DNA of 64,000 nucleotides from the NCBI GenBank assembly GCA_037447655.1, contig JBBHKE010003044.1:62001-126000 (forward strand). The letters run 5' to 3'. Below, in pieces: positions 47,050-60,002 of the stretch (its first letter is position 1; each line of letters begins with the position of its first letter). A model generated the notes under the pieces. The model was not told where the DNA came from. It worked only from the letters and a program-made list of their open reading frames with translations, and ran no database searches. The stretch comes from Zygnema cylindricum (Eukaryota; Streptophyta; Zygnematophyceae; Zygnematales; Zygnemataceae). The translations under genes were made by a program, and so were the position numbers.

Positions 47050-48324
47050 TTAAACCGTGGATTCAGTAAATACACCAAAACTACCACGGCGTAAAGCCGA
47101 ACTAGTTGAGAAAAGATTTTTTTTGAGGTCAAGGACAAAATAAACTTTGTCCAAGATGATTGGACGAGAAGCGTGCGAAACCGAATTAAAATGCACCTGT
47201 CCAACGAGAGTGGAAGTTAGTTTCATGTTGTTTCCAAGAACGATTTGTAAAGGTACAAGAAGGGAAACAACATTAAACATAATATCTCGGGTAAAGCACA
47301 TATGATGGGATGCCCCGGAATCAATAAGCCAATCAGAAAATTTACCTGATTGAGAAAAGGCGTACCCATAGTCCAAAGGTGGAATAAAGGGAGGTACATC
47401 CGGGACGGGTACAACCGCCGGTAACGCCGATCCAACGTTTGGGTCAGAAATTGGCATATTTTGTGGGGGGTAGAAATAATACGGAACAGGGTACCACAGC
47501 GGTGGTGGAGGACCGTACGGAAGAGTAAAGTCCGCCGTCACGTGCGCCGCATGACTAGATGGTGGCGTTGCGGCATAGGGGTACGAAAACGGTTTCGAAT
47601 TTGAATTTGCCGGTGGAAGTCCTCGTGGTCCCCCAGCCGCACGTTCCTTTTCACGTTTTCTGGCCAATGTGGGACCCGCGTCCACCACATGGTCTCGCTC
47701 TTTGCAATATTTGCAGAAGAGGGGAGAACCTACAAGATTTGGCGATTTCTTCGAGGAAGCAACAAAAAAAGCTGACCCATCAATAGAAACGACAAGTTTG
47801 TTGAGATTAAGACAAGTTTCTTCATGTAAAAGACGGTTAGTAAGATCTGATAGCGTGACAGTGGAAGCATCAGTACTAACCGTACCTGAGAAAGAGTTAA
47901 AAGAGACAAGCAAGCCGCCCAAAATAGTACTTATGAGATCTTCGTGAGTTACGATGTAATTAATAGATTTTAGGCGGCCAGCAAACGTCTTAATGCGTTG
48001 AATAAAATCAAGCATACTCTCTTTCGGATCTTTCTGGGCACTGTTAAATTGGCAACGTAGCGCCAAGCGGTGTGGCCAAGTGTCGGTTTCGTAGGCGCTA
48101 CATAAAATGCGCCACGCCTCGTTTGAAGTCGTCGCGTCGCGAATCCGATTTGCAATCTGGCCGTCCAGAGAAAGGAAAAGACGAGAAAAGGCAACAAAAT
48201 CCTTTTCTCGCCAGGCGGCAATAGATTTTTCGGTGGCGGCAAAAGTAGCGTCACCGGCAGCCGGTAGGAGAGGGATCGCGACAGCGCCATTGATGTGATC
48301 CCAAATCTTTTTGAAAGAAAACAA
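47050..48324 (-). CDS. Copia gag-protease frame
   Basis: A 424-codon frame. Residues 30-170 form a UBN2-type gag (IAAWREKDFVAFSRLFLSL; YETDTWPHRLALRCQF). The zinc knuckle reads CKYCKERDHVVDAG, with Gly replacing the last Cys. A proline/tyrosine-rich stretch follows, then protease motif DWLIDSGASHHM. The frame ends at a single TAA (47050); the integrase lies in the same frame beyond it, so one substitution separates the parts. It starts about 75 bp inside the primer-binding site. Confidence 0.85.
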   Translation of the reverse strand: MFSFKKIWDHINGAVAIPLLPAAGDATFAATEKSIAAWREKDFVAFSRLFLSLDGQIANRIRDATTSNEAWRILCSAYETDTWPHRLALRCQFNSAQKDPKESMLDFIQRIKTFAGRLKSINYIVTHEDLISTILGGLLVSFNSFSGTVSTDASTVTLSDLTNRLLHEETCLNLNKLVVSIDGSAFFVASSKKSPNLVGSPLFCKYCKERDHVVDAGPTLARKREKERAAGGPRGLPPANSNSKPFSYPYAATPPSSHAAHVTADFTLPYGPPPPLWYPVPYYFYPPQNMPISDPNVGSALPAVVPVPDVPPFIPPLDYGYAFSQSGKFSDWLIDSGASHHMCFTRDIMFNVVSLLVPLQIVLGNNMKLTSTLVGQVHFNSVSHASRPIILDKVYFVLDLKKNLFSTSSALRRGSFGVFTESTV

Positions 48325-48401
48325 ATGTTTAATTTGAAATTTCCAATCATAAAAAATTTCGCTTTGGAATTTAGGAACAGAGTTGGAGACAGACGAAGGC
48401 T

Positions 48402-48413
48402 AGGCCCATAACC
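48402..48413 (-). other. Primer-binding site of copia
   Basis: On the minus strand GGTTATGGGCCT follows the LTR end CAATA. It fits the initiator tRNA-Met anticodon stem-loop complement apart from the last base. Confidence 0.7.
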
Positions 48414-48460
48414 TATTGAATGTGACGACATAAGAGGCCGAAAGAGCTAATAAGAAAAGA
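48414..48460 (-). repeat. 47-bp remnant of copia 5' LTR
   Basis: Identical to 43331-43377. It passes without a break into GA repeats (48461-48530) and then copy 2 of the LRR segment. The rest of this LTR (about 420 bp) and the right end of X's 5' LTR are absent. Confidence 0.8.
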
Positions 48461-48530
48461 GAGAGCGAGAGAGGGAAAAAGGGAGAGAGAAAGGAGAGAG
48501 AGAGGGAGAGAGGGGACAGAGTGAGAGAGG
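48461..48530. repeat. GA tract at the duplication junction
   Basis: Impure GAGAGG run joining the truncated copia LTR to copy 2 of the LRR segment. It is the likely recombination or mis-join point. Confidence 0.85.
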
Positions 48531-50085
48531 GACGTGGGATAACTCTTATCTTGGTGGAAAAGACTTTATCGTTATAATTAATTTATAATTTATGATATTA
48601 TTGGTCAAACAATAATAACTAGTTTATAATAATAGCATCAACTTTAGTAAGTTATCGACAATTAATTGCTAATAATAATTTTAAAAATATTTAAAAAAAT
48701 TATGATTTATAGCAATAATAGATAATACTATTGCATAATAATAATTATGGATGATATGAAATAATACCATGCAATTTATTATAGTAATACACATGAAATA
48801 AAATTAATAAAAGCTACAAACATGAATGTTAGTAATAAAGAATAATTTTCAGTATGTTTTCGGTAATAACAATACGTGATAATTCAATAGATAATACAAA
48901 GTAATAACTTTAAATGGTTATGCTAATAAATATAAATCAATTATAATAATAATATTTACAACCAATATGCGTATAATACTGGTTATTTAACTATAATGAA
49001 TATTCAATAATAAATAATTAAACAATTAAAACTATATACATCCAAAACAAAAAATTATAAAAACGAACAATCACAAAGGAAGAAAAAAAGATAACTTACA
49101 AAAATAGCGTAGAAGCTAAAAAAATACGTTGCATTAGTAAGGAATAAGTGACTATGGTAAATTGTTTTAAAAATAATTATTTCATAATTAATAATATTTT
49201 AATATAATGATCATTATTATTCGTCTATAGTCAATACTGCTCTATAACATATGTAGTATAAAGACTTAGTCAAGTTGTCTTCTTTATTTTTTATGGCTTT
49301 AGTTGGTTTGTAAAGTCAGAAAATTGTCTTGCAATTTTGTCTTACAAAATTCAATTCAAATCCATCATTACAGTCTTCTTGAGATTCTTTACTTTGTTTC
49401 GAAACAAGTTTCTAGCCCTATTTTTCCGTTATAAGACAAGTATTATATTCTTTCCCCTCTTTGTCCATTACTTCTTTCATTCACTTAGTATTAGATTTTA
49501 GCGTAATAGGAATGAATGTCGATTATTTCTTGGGAATTATTTGAGTAGAAATTGACAACATTTTGATAGAACAAAAAACATTAAAAGGCCCTTAGGTTTT
49601 TTGTATATATTGTAAAATAGCCAATTGGAATGTCACCTAATAATTATCAAAATTGAAACCCATCAAAATTGTCCTTTCACGAATTTAAAATTTGATTTTG
49701 TTTTATGTTGTATAAAATCAATCTATTTTTCAAATAATTTATTGCTTAGACGATTTTTTAATTTTCTTATTCCATAATGAAGAAAAATCTTAACCCGAAA
49801 ATATTATTACCGTATATGGGAAACGAATGGGGTTTCAAATTTCACAAAAAAAATCATACGAACATCATATCATTGAATACTATTCTTCCTATGAAACTAG
49901 CGTCTATCATAAAAAAAATTCAAATGTTATTCCAAAACACATATATTCAAAAAAGAAAATTGTTGAATAAATTGTTACCTCAAATGTATTCTCGATAGTT
50001 TTAGTGTGTAACTTGTTACCCTATAGTAATTGAGAGACATTTGAGAGGGGTTTTAAATTTGGGGTGTGAATGTTCGGTGTCACAG

Positions 50086-50157
50086 AGATCTATCTTTCAA
50101 CCAGTTGAGTGGAAGCATTCCATCGTCCATCGGTCAACTGACATCCATCAAATATTT
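50086..50157 (+). CDS. LRR exon a (copy 2)
   Basis: Identical to 36560-36631: DLSFNQLSGSIP, SSIGQLTSIKYL. In this copy it can be spliced onward to exon 54221 without crossing X and copia. Confidence 0.75.
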
Positions 50158-50734
50158 GTAAGACACATGTCACAGTGTTTATGTTGAACATCAAATGGGT
50201 GTTCCAAATATTTATGGTTTATTGCAAAAAAACCTATCCACCAGCTGAAGACTTAAATGATCATTTTTTTTTTTGCTAGATTTTTGGAAATGGAAAAATG
50301 TACATGACGAGTAGAAGTTGTAATAGGAGAAAGCATGAGACGGGGGGAGTATCATGTAAAGGAAAATAGGTAATAAATAAGGGCCCAAAAAAGGCAAAAA
50401 AAATCAGAAGGCCGAAAATAAGGAAAGCGAAAAAAAAACTTAAAAATACAAAAGAGGAAAAGCGTAAAGAACAGCCAAGAAAAATAATCGTTTGTAATTT
50501 TTCTTATCGTGGTACGCTTGACATGGCAACCAGTATCAAGTGGTCAAGAGAATTGTTATTTTAAACCTTTTTTTTTTTTTTTTGGTTATTGTTAAGATGA
50601 CCGCAATATCTTGGTTGATTGGATTTTGCATGCAGATAAATTCAAAACAACAGCTTGTTCTTTATACCTTTCCTTTTTTTTTGGTTTCTGTTGAGATGAG
50701 CGCAACATCTTGGCTGATTGGATTTTGCATGCAG

Positions 50735-50806
50735 ATATCTTCAAGACAATAGGTTAACCAACGGCATTCCTTCTGAAATGTTCAACAATGGAAATTTATA
50801 TGACGT
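50735..50806 (+). CDS. LRR exon b (copy 2)
   Basis: Same as 37209-37280: YLQDNRLTNGIP, SEMFNNGNLYDV. Confidence 0.7.
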
Positions 50807-51562
50807 GTAAGGCAATCCTTTGCCGCTTCCTATTTTTGTTGCTTAAAAAAAGGTATAGAAAAACACGTTGTATCCTTGAACACGTAATCAAGGCTTCTTA
50901 CCAGTCAAGATGGTAAATGGGCGTGATTGATTAGTGTTAACTAAGAGTAAATTCATGCACGTGTGAAATTGTTGAGGTGGTTTTTTTCAGGTTAACGAGG
51001 TTCTTTTCCTGGAGTTTCACCCTATTAGTCACCACCCGGTTTTATTGTTCAATGGTGTGCCTCTATCTGGGCATTGATTTTGCAATTTGGATTATGGTTT
51101 TTTCTTACTAATTTGCGCAATTTTTTACCAGTTCTATTATCGGTTCACCAGTGGTGGCGCATGCACTCTTTTTTCAGGTGTCTATAGTCATACATAGAAG
51201 TATAGGCAATGTCGTAATATTGTCACAAGTCACCGAGAAGTACTAGACCTTTCACACCATTTAGAAAGGAAGGTAAGGGCAGTTTTTGCTTCCAATCGCA
51301 AACCTACTTTTCATTAACAAAGAGCTTCACAAAAGTATACCTCATAAAGTATACAAATAAATAAACACTGTGATTACTTAATCTCCTATCATTTCTCCAT
51401 AGATAGCATACAACAGTGTTGCCTTTCCGCTCTCTCACCTCTCCTCCACTCTCTCCCTATCTAAAAACCAGCCGATTGCGTCACAAATAGCTTTCCGATA
51501 GTAACTTCAGAATGGAAAATTATTCAAAAGCCTCCTGACTGATTTACATGGAGCCATTGCAG

Positions 51563-51634
51563 TGAATTAAGTGAAAACAACTTTGGTGGACGAATCCCTG
51601 GATCGATTGTAAATTCAACCCAATTAAGAAAATT
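51563..51634 (+). CDS. LRR exon c (copy 2)
   Basis: Same as 38037-38108: ELSENNFGGRIP, GSIVNSTQLRKL. Confidence 0.68.
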
Positions 51635-52721
51635 GTAATATACTACGAGATTCGTCCCACTCGTTGAACTCTTTTTGCAGCGAAGCTCAACATCATGATT
51701 ATTGTGTTGATATTTTTTGACTTCAATCATTTGCTTTTCTCGTCATGTTTTCAGCTGGTGAATTTATAAGGTGGTTTAGCTATGTGATTACAATCTTTTG
51801 TGCCAATATTTTGCAAGTTGGAGAATGATTTTCAAGAGATGTGAATTACAACATTTATTGATGAGATCTTTGAAGGATCTTAAGCAAAAGAGTTTTACAA
51901 AAATAATTCACAATACAAAAATCATTACACAGCGGGAGCTCATAAAAGACAAGAAGAATATTCAGCCAAAAAGATTTATAAGTGTTCTTGGCCGAAGCCT
52001 CTTTACATCATCTCTCTTCTCTCTTCTCTCTCTTCACTATATAATCTCTTCTCCAAGATTACTCATCTAAGATAGATTGATTAATTAATTCAATCGATAC
52101 TCTGCACATGTACACTGCTGTCTATATATACTCGCTACTCTACACTAAGAGACAACAAGATAAGACAAGCAGAACTTAGCGTAGCGACGAAGTCTGTCCC
52201 TAGCTGACTGTGCACTCTTCAATGAAAATTCCACGAAGGAAGGCGCACGCGCTTTCTTCCTTCGAAACAACAAACTCCAAACGTAGACTTAACACGTGTC
52301 GCTTCACAAGTACACCTGCACGCAAAATCAAACATCTGTACATGAAGACAAAAGTCACACGAAACGAAATAGTATGTTTCGTTCGCGGACGCTTCAAAAT
52401 TAGTACCACGAAACATACATCGTACGTTTCGTATGATGACGTGGTACTTCACGTCAACAATTAAATGTTGGTATGACGCTTCGCGGAAATACCGCGTAAC
52501 GACAATAATCCAACAATCTTTACCCTATGGTTTGTGTAAATAAAGAAGTATATTTCAAATACTCACTTAATCACGTTAGAGAATGTGTCCCAAGTTCGAA
52601 ATATTACTAACATTTACCTTTGTGTGGTTCAAATCCTTATAATTCATGAATGTCAACGTAAAGATATGTTGTACGTAATGAAGCCTCCAAATGATTGAGG
52701 ATATGTCAATTCGACATGCAG

Positions 52722-52784
52722 GCGGTTACGTAGGTGTGGATTGGCGGGAAATTTGCCAATAAAACTAATGATTCTTACAGATTT
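52722..52784 (+). CDS. LRR exon d (copy 2)
   Basis: Same as 39196-39258: RLRRCGLAGNLPIKLMILTDL. The solo LTR of X lies in the intron that follows. Confidence 0.65.
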
Positions 52785-52878
52785 GTGAGTTATCACATCG
52801 CCATTTATTTTCTAATTGTATTGTGAACATATTGAATTGGAACTTTTGTCAAAAAGTGATTGGCTTGTCATACTCCGA

Positions 52879-54083
52879 TGTAGAAGGTAAGGGCATAGTG
52901 AGCGAAAGAGATAGATATTGGAGAAAGACATCCAAGATGAAAGAGAAAGGAACCATGGCAAAGAAGAATAAGGAAGCAAAAGATAAGACAAAAGTGAGAC
53001 AAGAAGAATACAAAAGGAGAAGCACAGTGGAGAAAAAGTCTTCTCAATATAATCGGTGAATTGCGTATACAAAATGAACAAGCTAAGTACTAAGCCTAAC
53101 TCTAGATTTAGGGTGGACTAGTTACACGACGTCCACAAAAGAATCGAAGCCGCAAAAGACAAAAAGGTATAACTAGTGACGGCCAATGTCAAAGTCGGCG
53201 GAATGCAAAGTTTTGAACAAAAAGAATATTTTGTACATGGAATCTGAAACGGAAAGAATCAAAAATCTACAATAAATATTGTAAAGGTACACTTGAACGT
53301 ACGCGTGAAAAGGTGGGACGGACGTAGTCAACGAAAATAACGTTCCACTAAGCTAAGGGACAAAATAATTACAATGATTACAAAATGTGTTCGGCTAGTG
53401 AAAGGGTACTGTACACGAACAACACAGTTACATGAACCGACACAAAAGGACGTGAAACGACACTACACCGCGCATCGTTATTAGTGTCAAAGTTTAAATA
53501 GTGTGGAAGTAAATATACCGTCATTGACGCTAATTAAGAATTAAAAAAAAAAAAAAAGTTGTATTCTAATTTCGGCGTTTATGCTAATTTGGGAACAGCA
53601 AAAATGGAATATTCGTTGTACGATTATATACATTAATATATGTATCCGTACAAAATATTGAAAATCGTACGCCGTCGTGAAATTTTTATATCCCTACATG
53701 AAAGACTAATTTACGTGTCAGAACAATCCCGTTTTTTTAGCGCACGATCTTATGCGAGCGCAACTGATTTAACTCATTTTTTGTAAAATTTTCACTTGAA
53801 AAGGTACATTTATGTACGGTCTGACATCGACCGTACACCACACTATTTAGATATTATTGTAATTCGTCCTTTACGCTATTTTGTACGGTACCTTAATTAA
53901 CGTCAAGGAAAAATTAAAATCATGTATCCTATTTGAGGAAAAAAATCAAAATTTTAAGAACCCAAATTAGTGTCGTTGACACTAATAACGATGCGCGGTG
54001 TACCATACTGAAAATACGTACGCGCAATTATATATTCGAAAATTACGGATCATAAATAATACAACTGAAATTGTACTTCAACG
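52879..54083 (-). repeat. Solo LTR of element X with nested TIR element
   Basis: 668 bp of LTR once the 535-bp insertion and its TA duplication are removed. TCCGA lies on both sides (52874-52878 and 54084-54088), which proves it is an LTR-LTR recombination product of a former full element at the same site as in copy 1. Confidence 0.88.
53466..54000. mobile_element. 535-bp TIR element (MITE, TA target) inside the solo LTR
   Basis: The ends CACCGCGCATCGTTATTAGT and its reverse complement are inverted repeats of at least 25 bp. TA lies on each side (53464-53465, 54001-54002). The empty site CACTACCATACTG is present in copy 1 (39935-39947), so insertion and TA duplication are directly demonstrated. 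No transposase frame. TA duplication points to the Tc1/mariner group, though the TIR sequence is not one I recognise. Confidence 0.9.
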
Positions 54084-54220
54084 TCCGAAAGCTGAAGAGT
54101 AAAAGAAATAATTTGAAGGATCACATCATTCCTACTTTGTGACTGAACTTATCGTGACTTACGTGATATTAGATGTCACTTTTATCTCGTGATTGACTTC
54201 CGGCTTTATTATTCTCGCAG

Positions 54221-54289
54221 GGACTTAAGTTTGAATACTTTCACTGGCCTTTTGCCATCGTTGAAGGACTTGAGAAATCTGAGAAATTT
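54221..54289 (+). CDS. LRR exon e
   Basis: 69 bp between ATTCTCGCAG and GTGAGT. Encodes DLSLNTFTGLLP and SLKDLRNLRNL, an LRR without stops. It lies 132 bp right of the TCCGA end of the solo LTR and follows exon d in the locus. Confidence 0.75.
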
Positions 54290-56500
54290 GTGAGTTTCTT
54301 CCTTTTTTTCCTTTTCTTCTTGTCACGGACTGAGCTGTGTGACATTCCCAGCACTCAAAAAAAATGATGTATCCAATATTTTGTTGAGGAATCAAATTTT
54401 CTTCCGCATTAGTAGACTTGGGAATAGTTGAAAAAGACATTCTGTGAGAAATCAATCGGCTCACAACATTTTGAAAAATTTATGCATCATAATGGAGAAA
54501 AAAGGGGATGTTAACTGCTTTATAGCTTACTTTCTAAAGCTATTACAAATTATTCTTGGCGCGAAAAAAAAATTGTCACGTGCGTTTAGGTCTTCGTTAC
54601 GGTACGCGACAATAGTCGCGTTTCTACAAAAAAAAAACTTTTGCAGGACCACAAATTTCATTGTCACATACGATGATGATATGCACATTCGTGACGATGA
54701 CGGATGTATTGTATTAACCGCCCCTGCCCCTGTTGCCTGCTATTCTCCCTCACTCAGACTCTACCTTGCCTCTATCTACCCCTTCCCTTTCTCAGACTAT
54801 CTATCTCCTCCCTCTGCCCATCCCACTCATTTTGTGTTCAATTGTGATGGAACTTTGAAAGGCTGTGACGTCATTCAATTTTCCGGAAATCTCTTGATTG
54901 TGCTCATCGAGTTTTTTGGTGCCTATTTTACTATGACATTTTTGTTGGATTCGTGGACTTTCTTAGATGAAGACAATTGCTGATTTACCGCGTCTGTGGG
55001 TTTTAGTACTTAAGGCGAAAAACCAAATATGACGGAAATATGTGAAGACTTGTACAAACTATGTGAAATAAATTCCAAAAAGAATTCATCAAATAGAAAC
55101 TATTATTCAATCCCAACGTGATTTTGACAACAGAGGACAGTTTCTGGTGGTTGCCTAATCGACCTCGTTAGGACAAAAAATAACAAAAACATTATTTCCG
55201 GTCAATTTACCTACGAAATCAAAAATTGATATAAAATATCTTACACCTTATATCACAGAAAGAGATTACGGCATTTGGATATAGTTTTATGATGTCAATG
55301 ACATAAACGATTTTCATTACTGTATGAATAATTGGACATTTGTTTAACAAGTTCCATTTTCATTTTTCTTTGTTGTTGTTTTAGCATATTTTAAGAGGTT
55401 TCGTTCAGAAGATGTAACGCATTTTTGTGCTAATGCTAACTTTTGTTATATATGCTCAAAGTCTACATTGTTTGCAAATTTCCTCCAGTGTAAAGCCAAC
55501 CTAATTGGCAAAAAATTGTAAATTAAAATCGATATATGAGCAATAATATGCATATCTGTTGGTACATAGGCATTAACCGTACACGTTTGACGGGTAGTTA
55601 ATCCGACGGTTGCGATTGAAAGACAAGATTCTTGCCCTTTGATTGGCCTCCAATCGAAAATCGGACATGTATGCAGGGAGAAAAGATGTTTGAAGTGGTG
55701 AAAAAAACCTTTACACTAATAGCGATACACGGTTTACTCTCTGAAAATCAGGGTTGTCAACTAAGAATAAAAAGAAGTTCAAAATTAAATATAGCTCAAT
55801 TCGTACATGTAATATACATAGCACATATACATCATAACATATATGCATATTATATATAAAAGTCTGTAGGGGAAACGGAAAAATTACACGAAAAGGAACA
55901 AAAAAGGGCATTTAACAAAAATTAAAAAGAAAAGAAAAAGGTGTTAAGTTATTAGTAAGACAATGAGCAAGGCTATTGAAGTAGATACTAAATAAATGAA
56001 AGGGAGAAAAAAAGCAAAAAATCAAACGAAAGAAGAAATCTGAAAACATTTCACCCTCTATATCTGTCACTACATTTTTAAATATCCATAAAAAAAGGCA
56101 CACCAATGCGGTTCAAGATGATAGACATAACTCCTTCCATAAAATATTCCTTTACCTACAGAACACAGCGATGTGTACCAGCTCGTTTTACCTACAAATG
56201 AGACCAAGTTAAGATTTCCTGAAATTTTGTGGTTTTCGACCAGCTCAGGCGTCATCATTTACCATGACGATACGCCCAAAAAATGCATATTTTTCTCATT
56301 TTGGAGGTCACGCCTTTAGGCGTAACTCCAAAAAAAATCACATTTTCGCGATAACTTTTTACATTTGCAGAGCTAAGAACGTCAATTTCATGCACCGTTG
56401 TGTTGCACGGGATCTATGGCGTTTGATTGATGAAAGCATTACGTTTTATTGGAAAAATCGGGAAATCAGCTTGAATCCGCATTGTTACTTTTTAGATTAA
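54290..56500. other. Long intron of the LRR locus, no recognised gene
   Basis: AT-rich unique-looking sequence. A 179-codon plus-strand frame (54444-54983) has no recognisable domain and mixed hydrophobic/proline content; I regard it as chance. A single end resembling the MITE TIR (ACACTAATAGCGATACACGG) lies at 55706-55727 without a visible partner. Confidence 0.45.
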
Positions 56501-58450
56501 TGTGGCGAAGTAATTCCAGTTACTATTTTGCGAAAGTACTTGTTTGTTCGTTTTGCATCAATTTCTAATGAATCAATTGATGATGCGCTGAAGCGGTTCA
56601 ACATTCTTGTTGAGCGGCTACTTAACAATGAGAGAGTGATCACGGAGGGTGATAAAGTAATTGGATTCATCTATACATTGCCAAACAAGGTATACATCTC
56701 AAGGAAAATGAACTTGTGAGGGTCCCAAATTTGTGGATTTGCATTTTTTTTGTGGAAAAGAGGGCAAAAGAAGAGGAGGAACAAGAGGTCGTGGAAAATG
56801 GCATAAGCCGTTTAAAATGATCTCAATGCTTTAATTGCGGCAAATTCGGCCACACAAGTCAACAATGCTATACTATATTTGAAGTTGGAGGTAGTGGTAG
56901 TCGTAATTCTGGTGGTTGCGCCTGCGCACGTGACGAAGGTTGTGGTCGTGGTCGCTATGGCAACGATGGCGGTGGCTTTGGAAATATTTTCGACTTAGGA
57001 AATTTTGAAGGAGGCGAAAGAGGACAGACGCTCACTTGTCTGCACCTCACTATAGATTTACTAAGTGAACAAAGGGACGCACGCAAAAAGTAGTGGACTA
57101 ATGACACGGGGATTTCTCACCAGGTGTGCACTAGATACATCACCTTTTACGACATGACTCACTTATCATACCAAAAAGAATCACAATATATCGAGCGGAC
57201 GGCAAATCAATCGGGGAAGGTGAAGTCACCAATTCCATGCACATCTCATATTTTTAGAGGAGGCCGAGAAAACATACTTACCCTGCGAGTATTCTACATA
57301 AAATTTCCGAACTAAAAGAGATTTGCCGCTGTGGCACCATCAAATGTGTCATACATCCGAGGGTAATTTAAAGAGGATGATCGAAACGGCATGCATTAGG
57401 TGATTTCACCTTGGTATCTGTAAATAATTGAATAGATGTAATGGATGTAGCCTAAAGTCGACAAATTTGGAAACCGCATCCAACGAAAGATGTGAAATTT
57501 TGGGCTCAACATCCATTGGAGTTTGTCCATGTCGTTCTATGGGGGCACATTAAGTCAGAGAGCATTGGAGGGAATCAATATATTATGGTATTTCTGGGTG
57601 ATTATTATTTTTGTGGGTTCGGTTATCAAAAAGAAATCCGATGCTCTTGAGACTTTTATTTAGTGGCATGCGTTTGCCAAAAGATAATGTGAAAGAAAAT
57701 TGAAAGTCATTCGTTCGAATAATGGAGGAGAGTTCATCGTATTTGAGCGGTATTGTAAGCAAAAGGGGATTAGCCAACAATTCACATCGCCTTATTCTTT
57801 GGAATCTAATGAAGTAGCCGAAAGGAAGAATAGTTTCTTGCAAAAAATGGTGGGGGTGATGGTGCATTCCGCCGGTCACAATATTTCATTATGGGGAGAG
57901 GCCATCCTCATGGCTAACTATATTTATAATCAAGAGACTTACTTCTGTTTTCGTTGACAAAACGCCATTTGAATTATAATATGGGAGAGAACCGTCGTTC
58001 TATCGTCTCCAAATTTGGGGATGTCGAGCTACGGTCTATGTAGATCACGTGAAAAGAAGAGATAAATTTGCGGCAAGGAGTTTGCTCAAATTTTTTGTGG
58101 GCTATAGTTTGAATGGAAATCTTTACCGTGTATTTGGTCCAGTCCGTTGCATTGTGGAAGAATCTCGCAATGTCAATTATCATGAGTATTCGAGAAAGTT
58201 TAATTGAATAGAAATCTTGATTTCTATGAGGAGCACGATGTCGCCAATTTCCCTGACATTGAGGATTCGGATTCGGATGAAAAGCCGCAATCCAATGTCA
58301 ATGTCAAAAAGGGGAAATTGAATGCAAATTTGGGTTCGGAAAAATTGGAGATTGACATCGATGTCAGAAGCAATGTGAGCTGGAATTCTAAAATGTCGAA
58401 GGACACTCAAAAATCTAAAAAAATGGTTAAAAGAAATGTTGGGTGAACTT
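56380..58450 (+). pseudogene. Copia relic in an LRR intron (gag, zinc knuckle, protease-like, integrase)
   Basis: Plus strand. The gag part is IDDALKRFNILVERLL (56575). The zinc knuckle CFNCGKFGHTSQQC (56827-56868) is intact. A glycine/arginine-rich stretch follows, then a protease remnant WTNDTGISHQV (57094). The integrase end is KVIRSNNGGEF (the usual Asp before NGGEF is Asn), then FTSPYSLESNEVAERKN and WGEAILMANYIYNQ (57703-57940). No RT or RNase H follows; sequence to 58450 fits the start of the integrase-RT linker. Several frameshifts. LTRs were not located. Confidence 0.8.
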
Positions 58451-58759
58451 GGATTTCCCATCGGGTGTTTAAAAAAATATACTAACCAAATGAGTTCCAT
58501 GGCATCAAAAAATAAATAAAAAATGAGTTGGATATGTGGAAGGTCGATCCACATTGAATGGACATTTGAAATACGAAATGATTTGGGTAACATCTTAGGT
58601 AGCAAGGATTGAGGGGGAGGGGGGATATACGGGTAATCAATTGTTGCGCTATGTCAAAATTTGGATGGTTTATGTAACGATGGTCGAAGCTTATCAACTT
58701 TTGAAGAGTTGAAATTAGACCGTTTGTGACTCTATTCGTTTGCAAATGGATGGCTGTAG

Positions 58760-58828
58760 GAACCTGGCCGGCAACCTCCTTGACATTGACATGGCAAACA
58801 TTCCCAATTCAGAAGAACTTCAAAATTT
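58760..58828 (+). CDS. LRR exon f
   Basis: 69 bp after GGCTGTAG, before GTAAGG. Encodes NLAGNLLDIDMANIPNSEEL then QNL, a divergent LRR in the standard phase. The IP motif is shifted. Confidence 0.5.
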
Positions 58829-59502
58829 GTAAGGAGCATTTGTTAACATCGGCTTGACTGTTTTCCCATCGATGGTTTTTATGATTTTCTTAGATAAAAC
58901 AGTTTTATGATTGTGTTGTGCAAAAATCTTACTGGTTCATAGATGACGAATGTGATTTTTGTCGACGGATTGTGTTTTATAATGAAATCAGCAGTTAGCT
59001 ATAAGTCTACCGATAGAGGTCAATCCAGGGGAAAAAAGAGCGGAAACTTACAAGCCAATCGCAAGCCACTGTGCTGTGCTTGTTTTGGTCAAATGACAGG
59101 CAGATAAATAAATGTTGTGCGCACCCGCAAGATGTGTACTTAATCCATTAACTACACCGTGAATTGTAGTTTGTGTTAATAACACTTATTCGTTGTTCCT
59201 TTTTTTTTACAATAAAATTGCGCATATTTTGAGGCTTTGAAGATTTAAGTTTCATGTCGTTTCACTTTTGACTTAAGTCCATGCTACTTGACAATTACTC
59301 TTTTCTTGACCCTGCAAAGCCTTAAACGCAAAATAATATAAAATTACATGACTGATTCAATATTCGCTTTAATTTTCTATTTAAGGAGATTTTTAGCTTT
59401 TGCTAAAACATAAAAAAAAATCTGTCTTTTGAGCCTATAAGCTCCATTTCTATTTCTAAATTACGTTGTTATGGATTCTTTTCCAACATTACATTTGCGC
59501 AG
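58829..59502. other. Intron with a lone MITE-type end
   Basis: TACACCGTGAATTG at 59153-59166 matches the start of the TIR element at 62061, but no matching right end follows. Otherwise AT-rich intron. Confidence 0.45.
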
Positions 59503-59580
59503 GGACTTAAGTGCAAACGGGTTAAAGCTTGAAGGTCCTCCAAGCTTTCCGCAAAAATTGTATTCAAGCCTCCTAACTTT
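59503..59580 (+). CDS. LRR exon g
   Basis: 78 bp after TTGCGCAG, before GTGAGT. Encodes DLSANGLKLEGPPSFPQKL and YSSLLTL, an LRR of 26 residues with a loosened GxxP core. Confidence 0.6.
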
Positions 59581-60002
59581 GTGAGTAGCTACTTAACTTC
59601 GGTGGATACAAACTGCAACTTTTGTTCATTTATAAGACGGCTTTGTATACCTTCCTTGTCTTCTGCGGATGTCTTCTCCATTTTTTTCATTTATGATCTA
59701 ACTTCTATGCCTTTCTTCACCTGTACAGATAACTTTTTCTTCTTCTAAATTAGTTTTGTTGTCGACGACACTGAAATTGATGGGCCTTGAGTCAGATTTT
59801 CCTCTAGACATCTCCTGGGGATTGTAGTGAAGATTTATCTCCTCACCTTGTCAAGGCATCAAAAAGCATGCACTACAAATGATGAACTCCATGCGCTATT
59901 GTTTGACTTAAAATCTAATAGGCAGGTGAATGACCATTTAAGCCGAAAATCTCCACAAAACATCATCTCTGAACACTGACGGGGTTGGTCCGTTTGTCAC
60001 AG

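Larger units (their letters stand above)
48531..54083 (+). repeat. Duplicated LRR segment, copy 2
   Basis: Same content as 35005-40020 at offset 13,526, ending with the solo LTR of X. Differences from copy 1 are a few substitutions and the 535-bp element at 53466-54000. Confidence 0.95.

Noticed and set aside
54444-54983. 179-codon plus-strand frame in the LRR intron
   Set aside because: No recognisable domain and mixed composition; intronic position between LRR exons.
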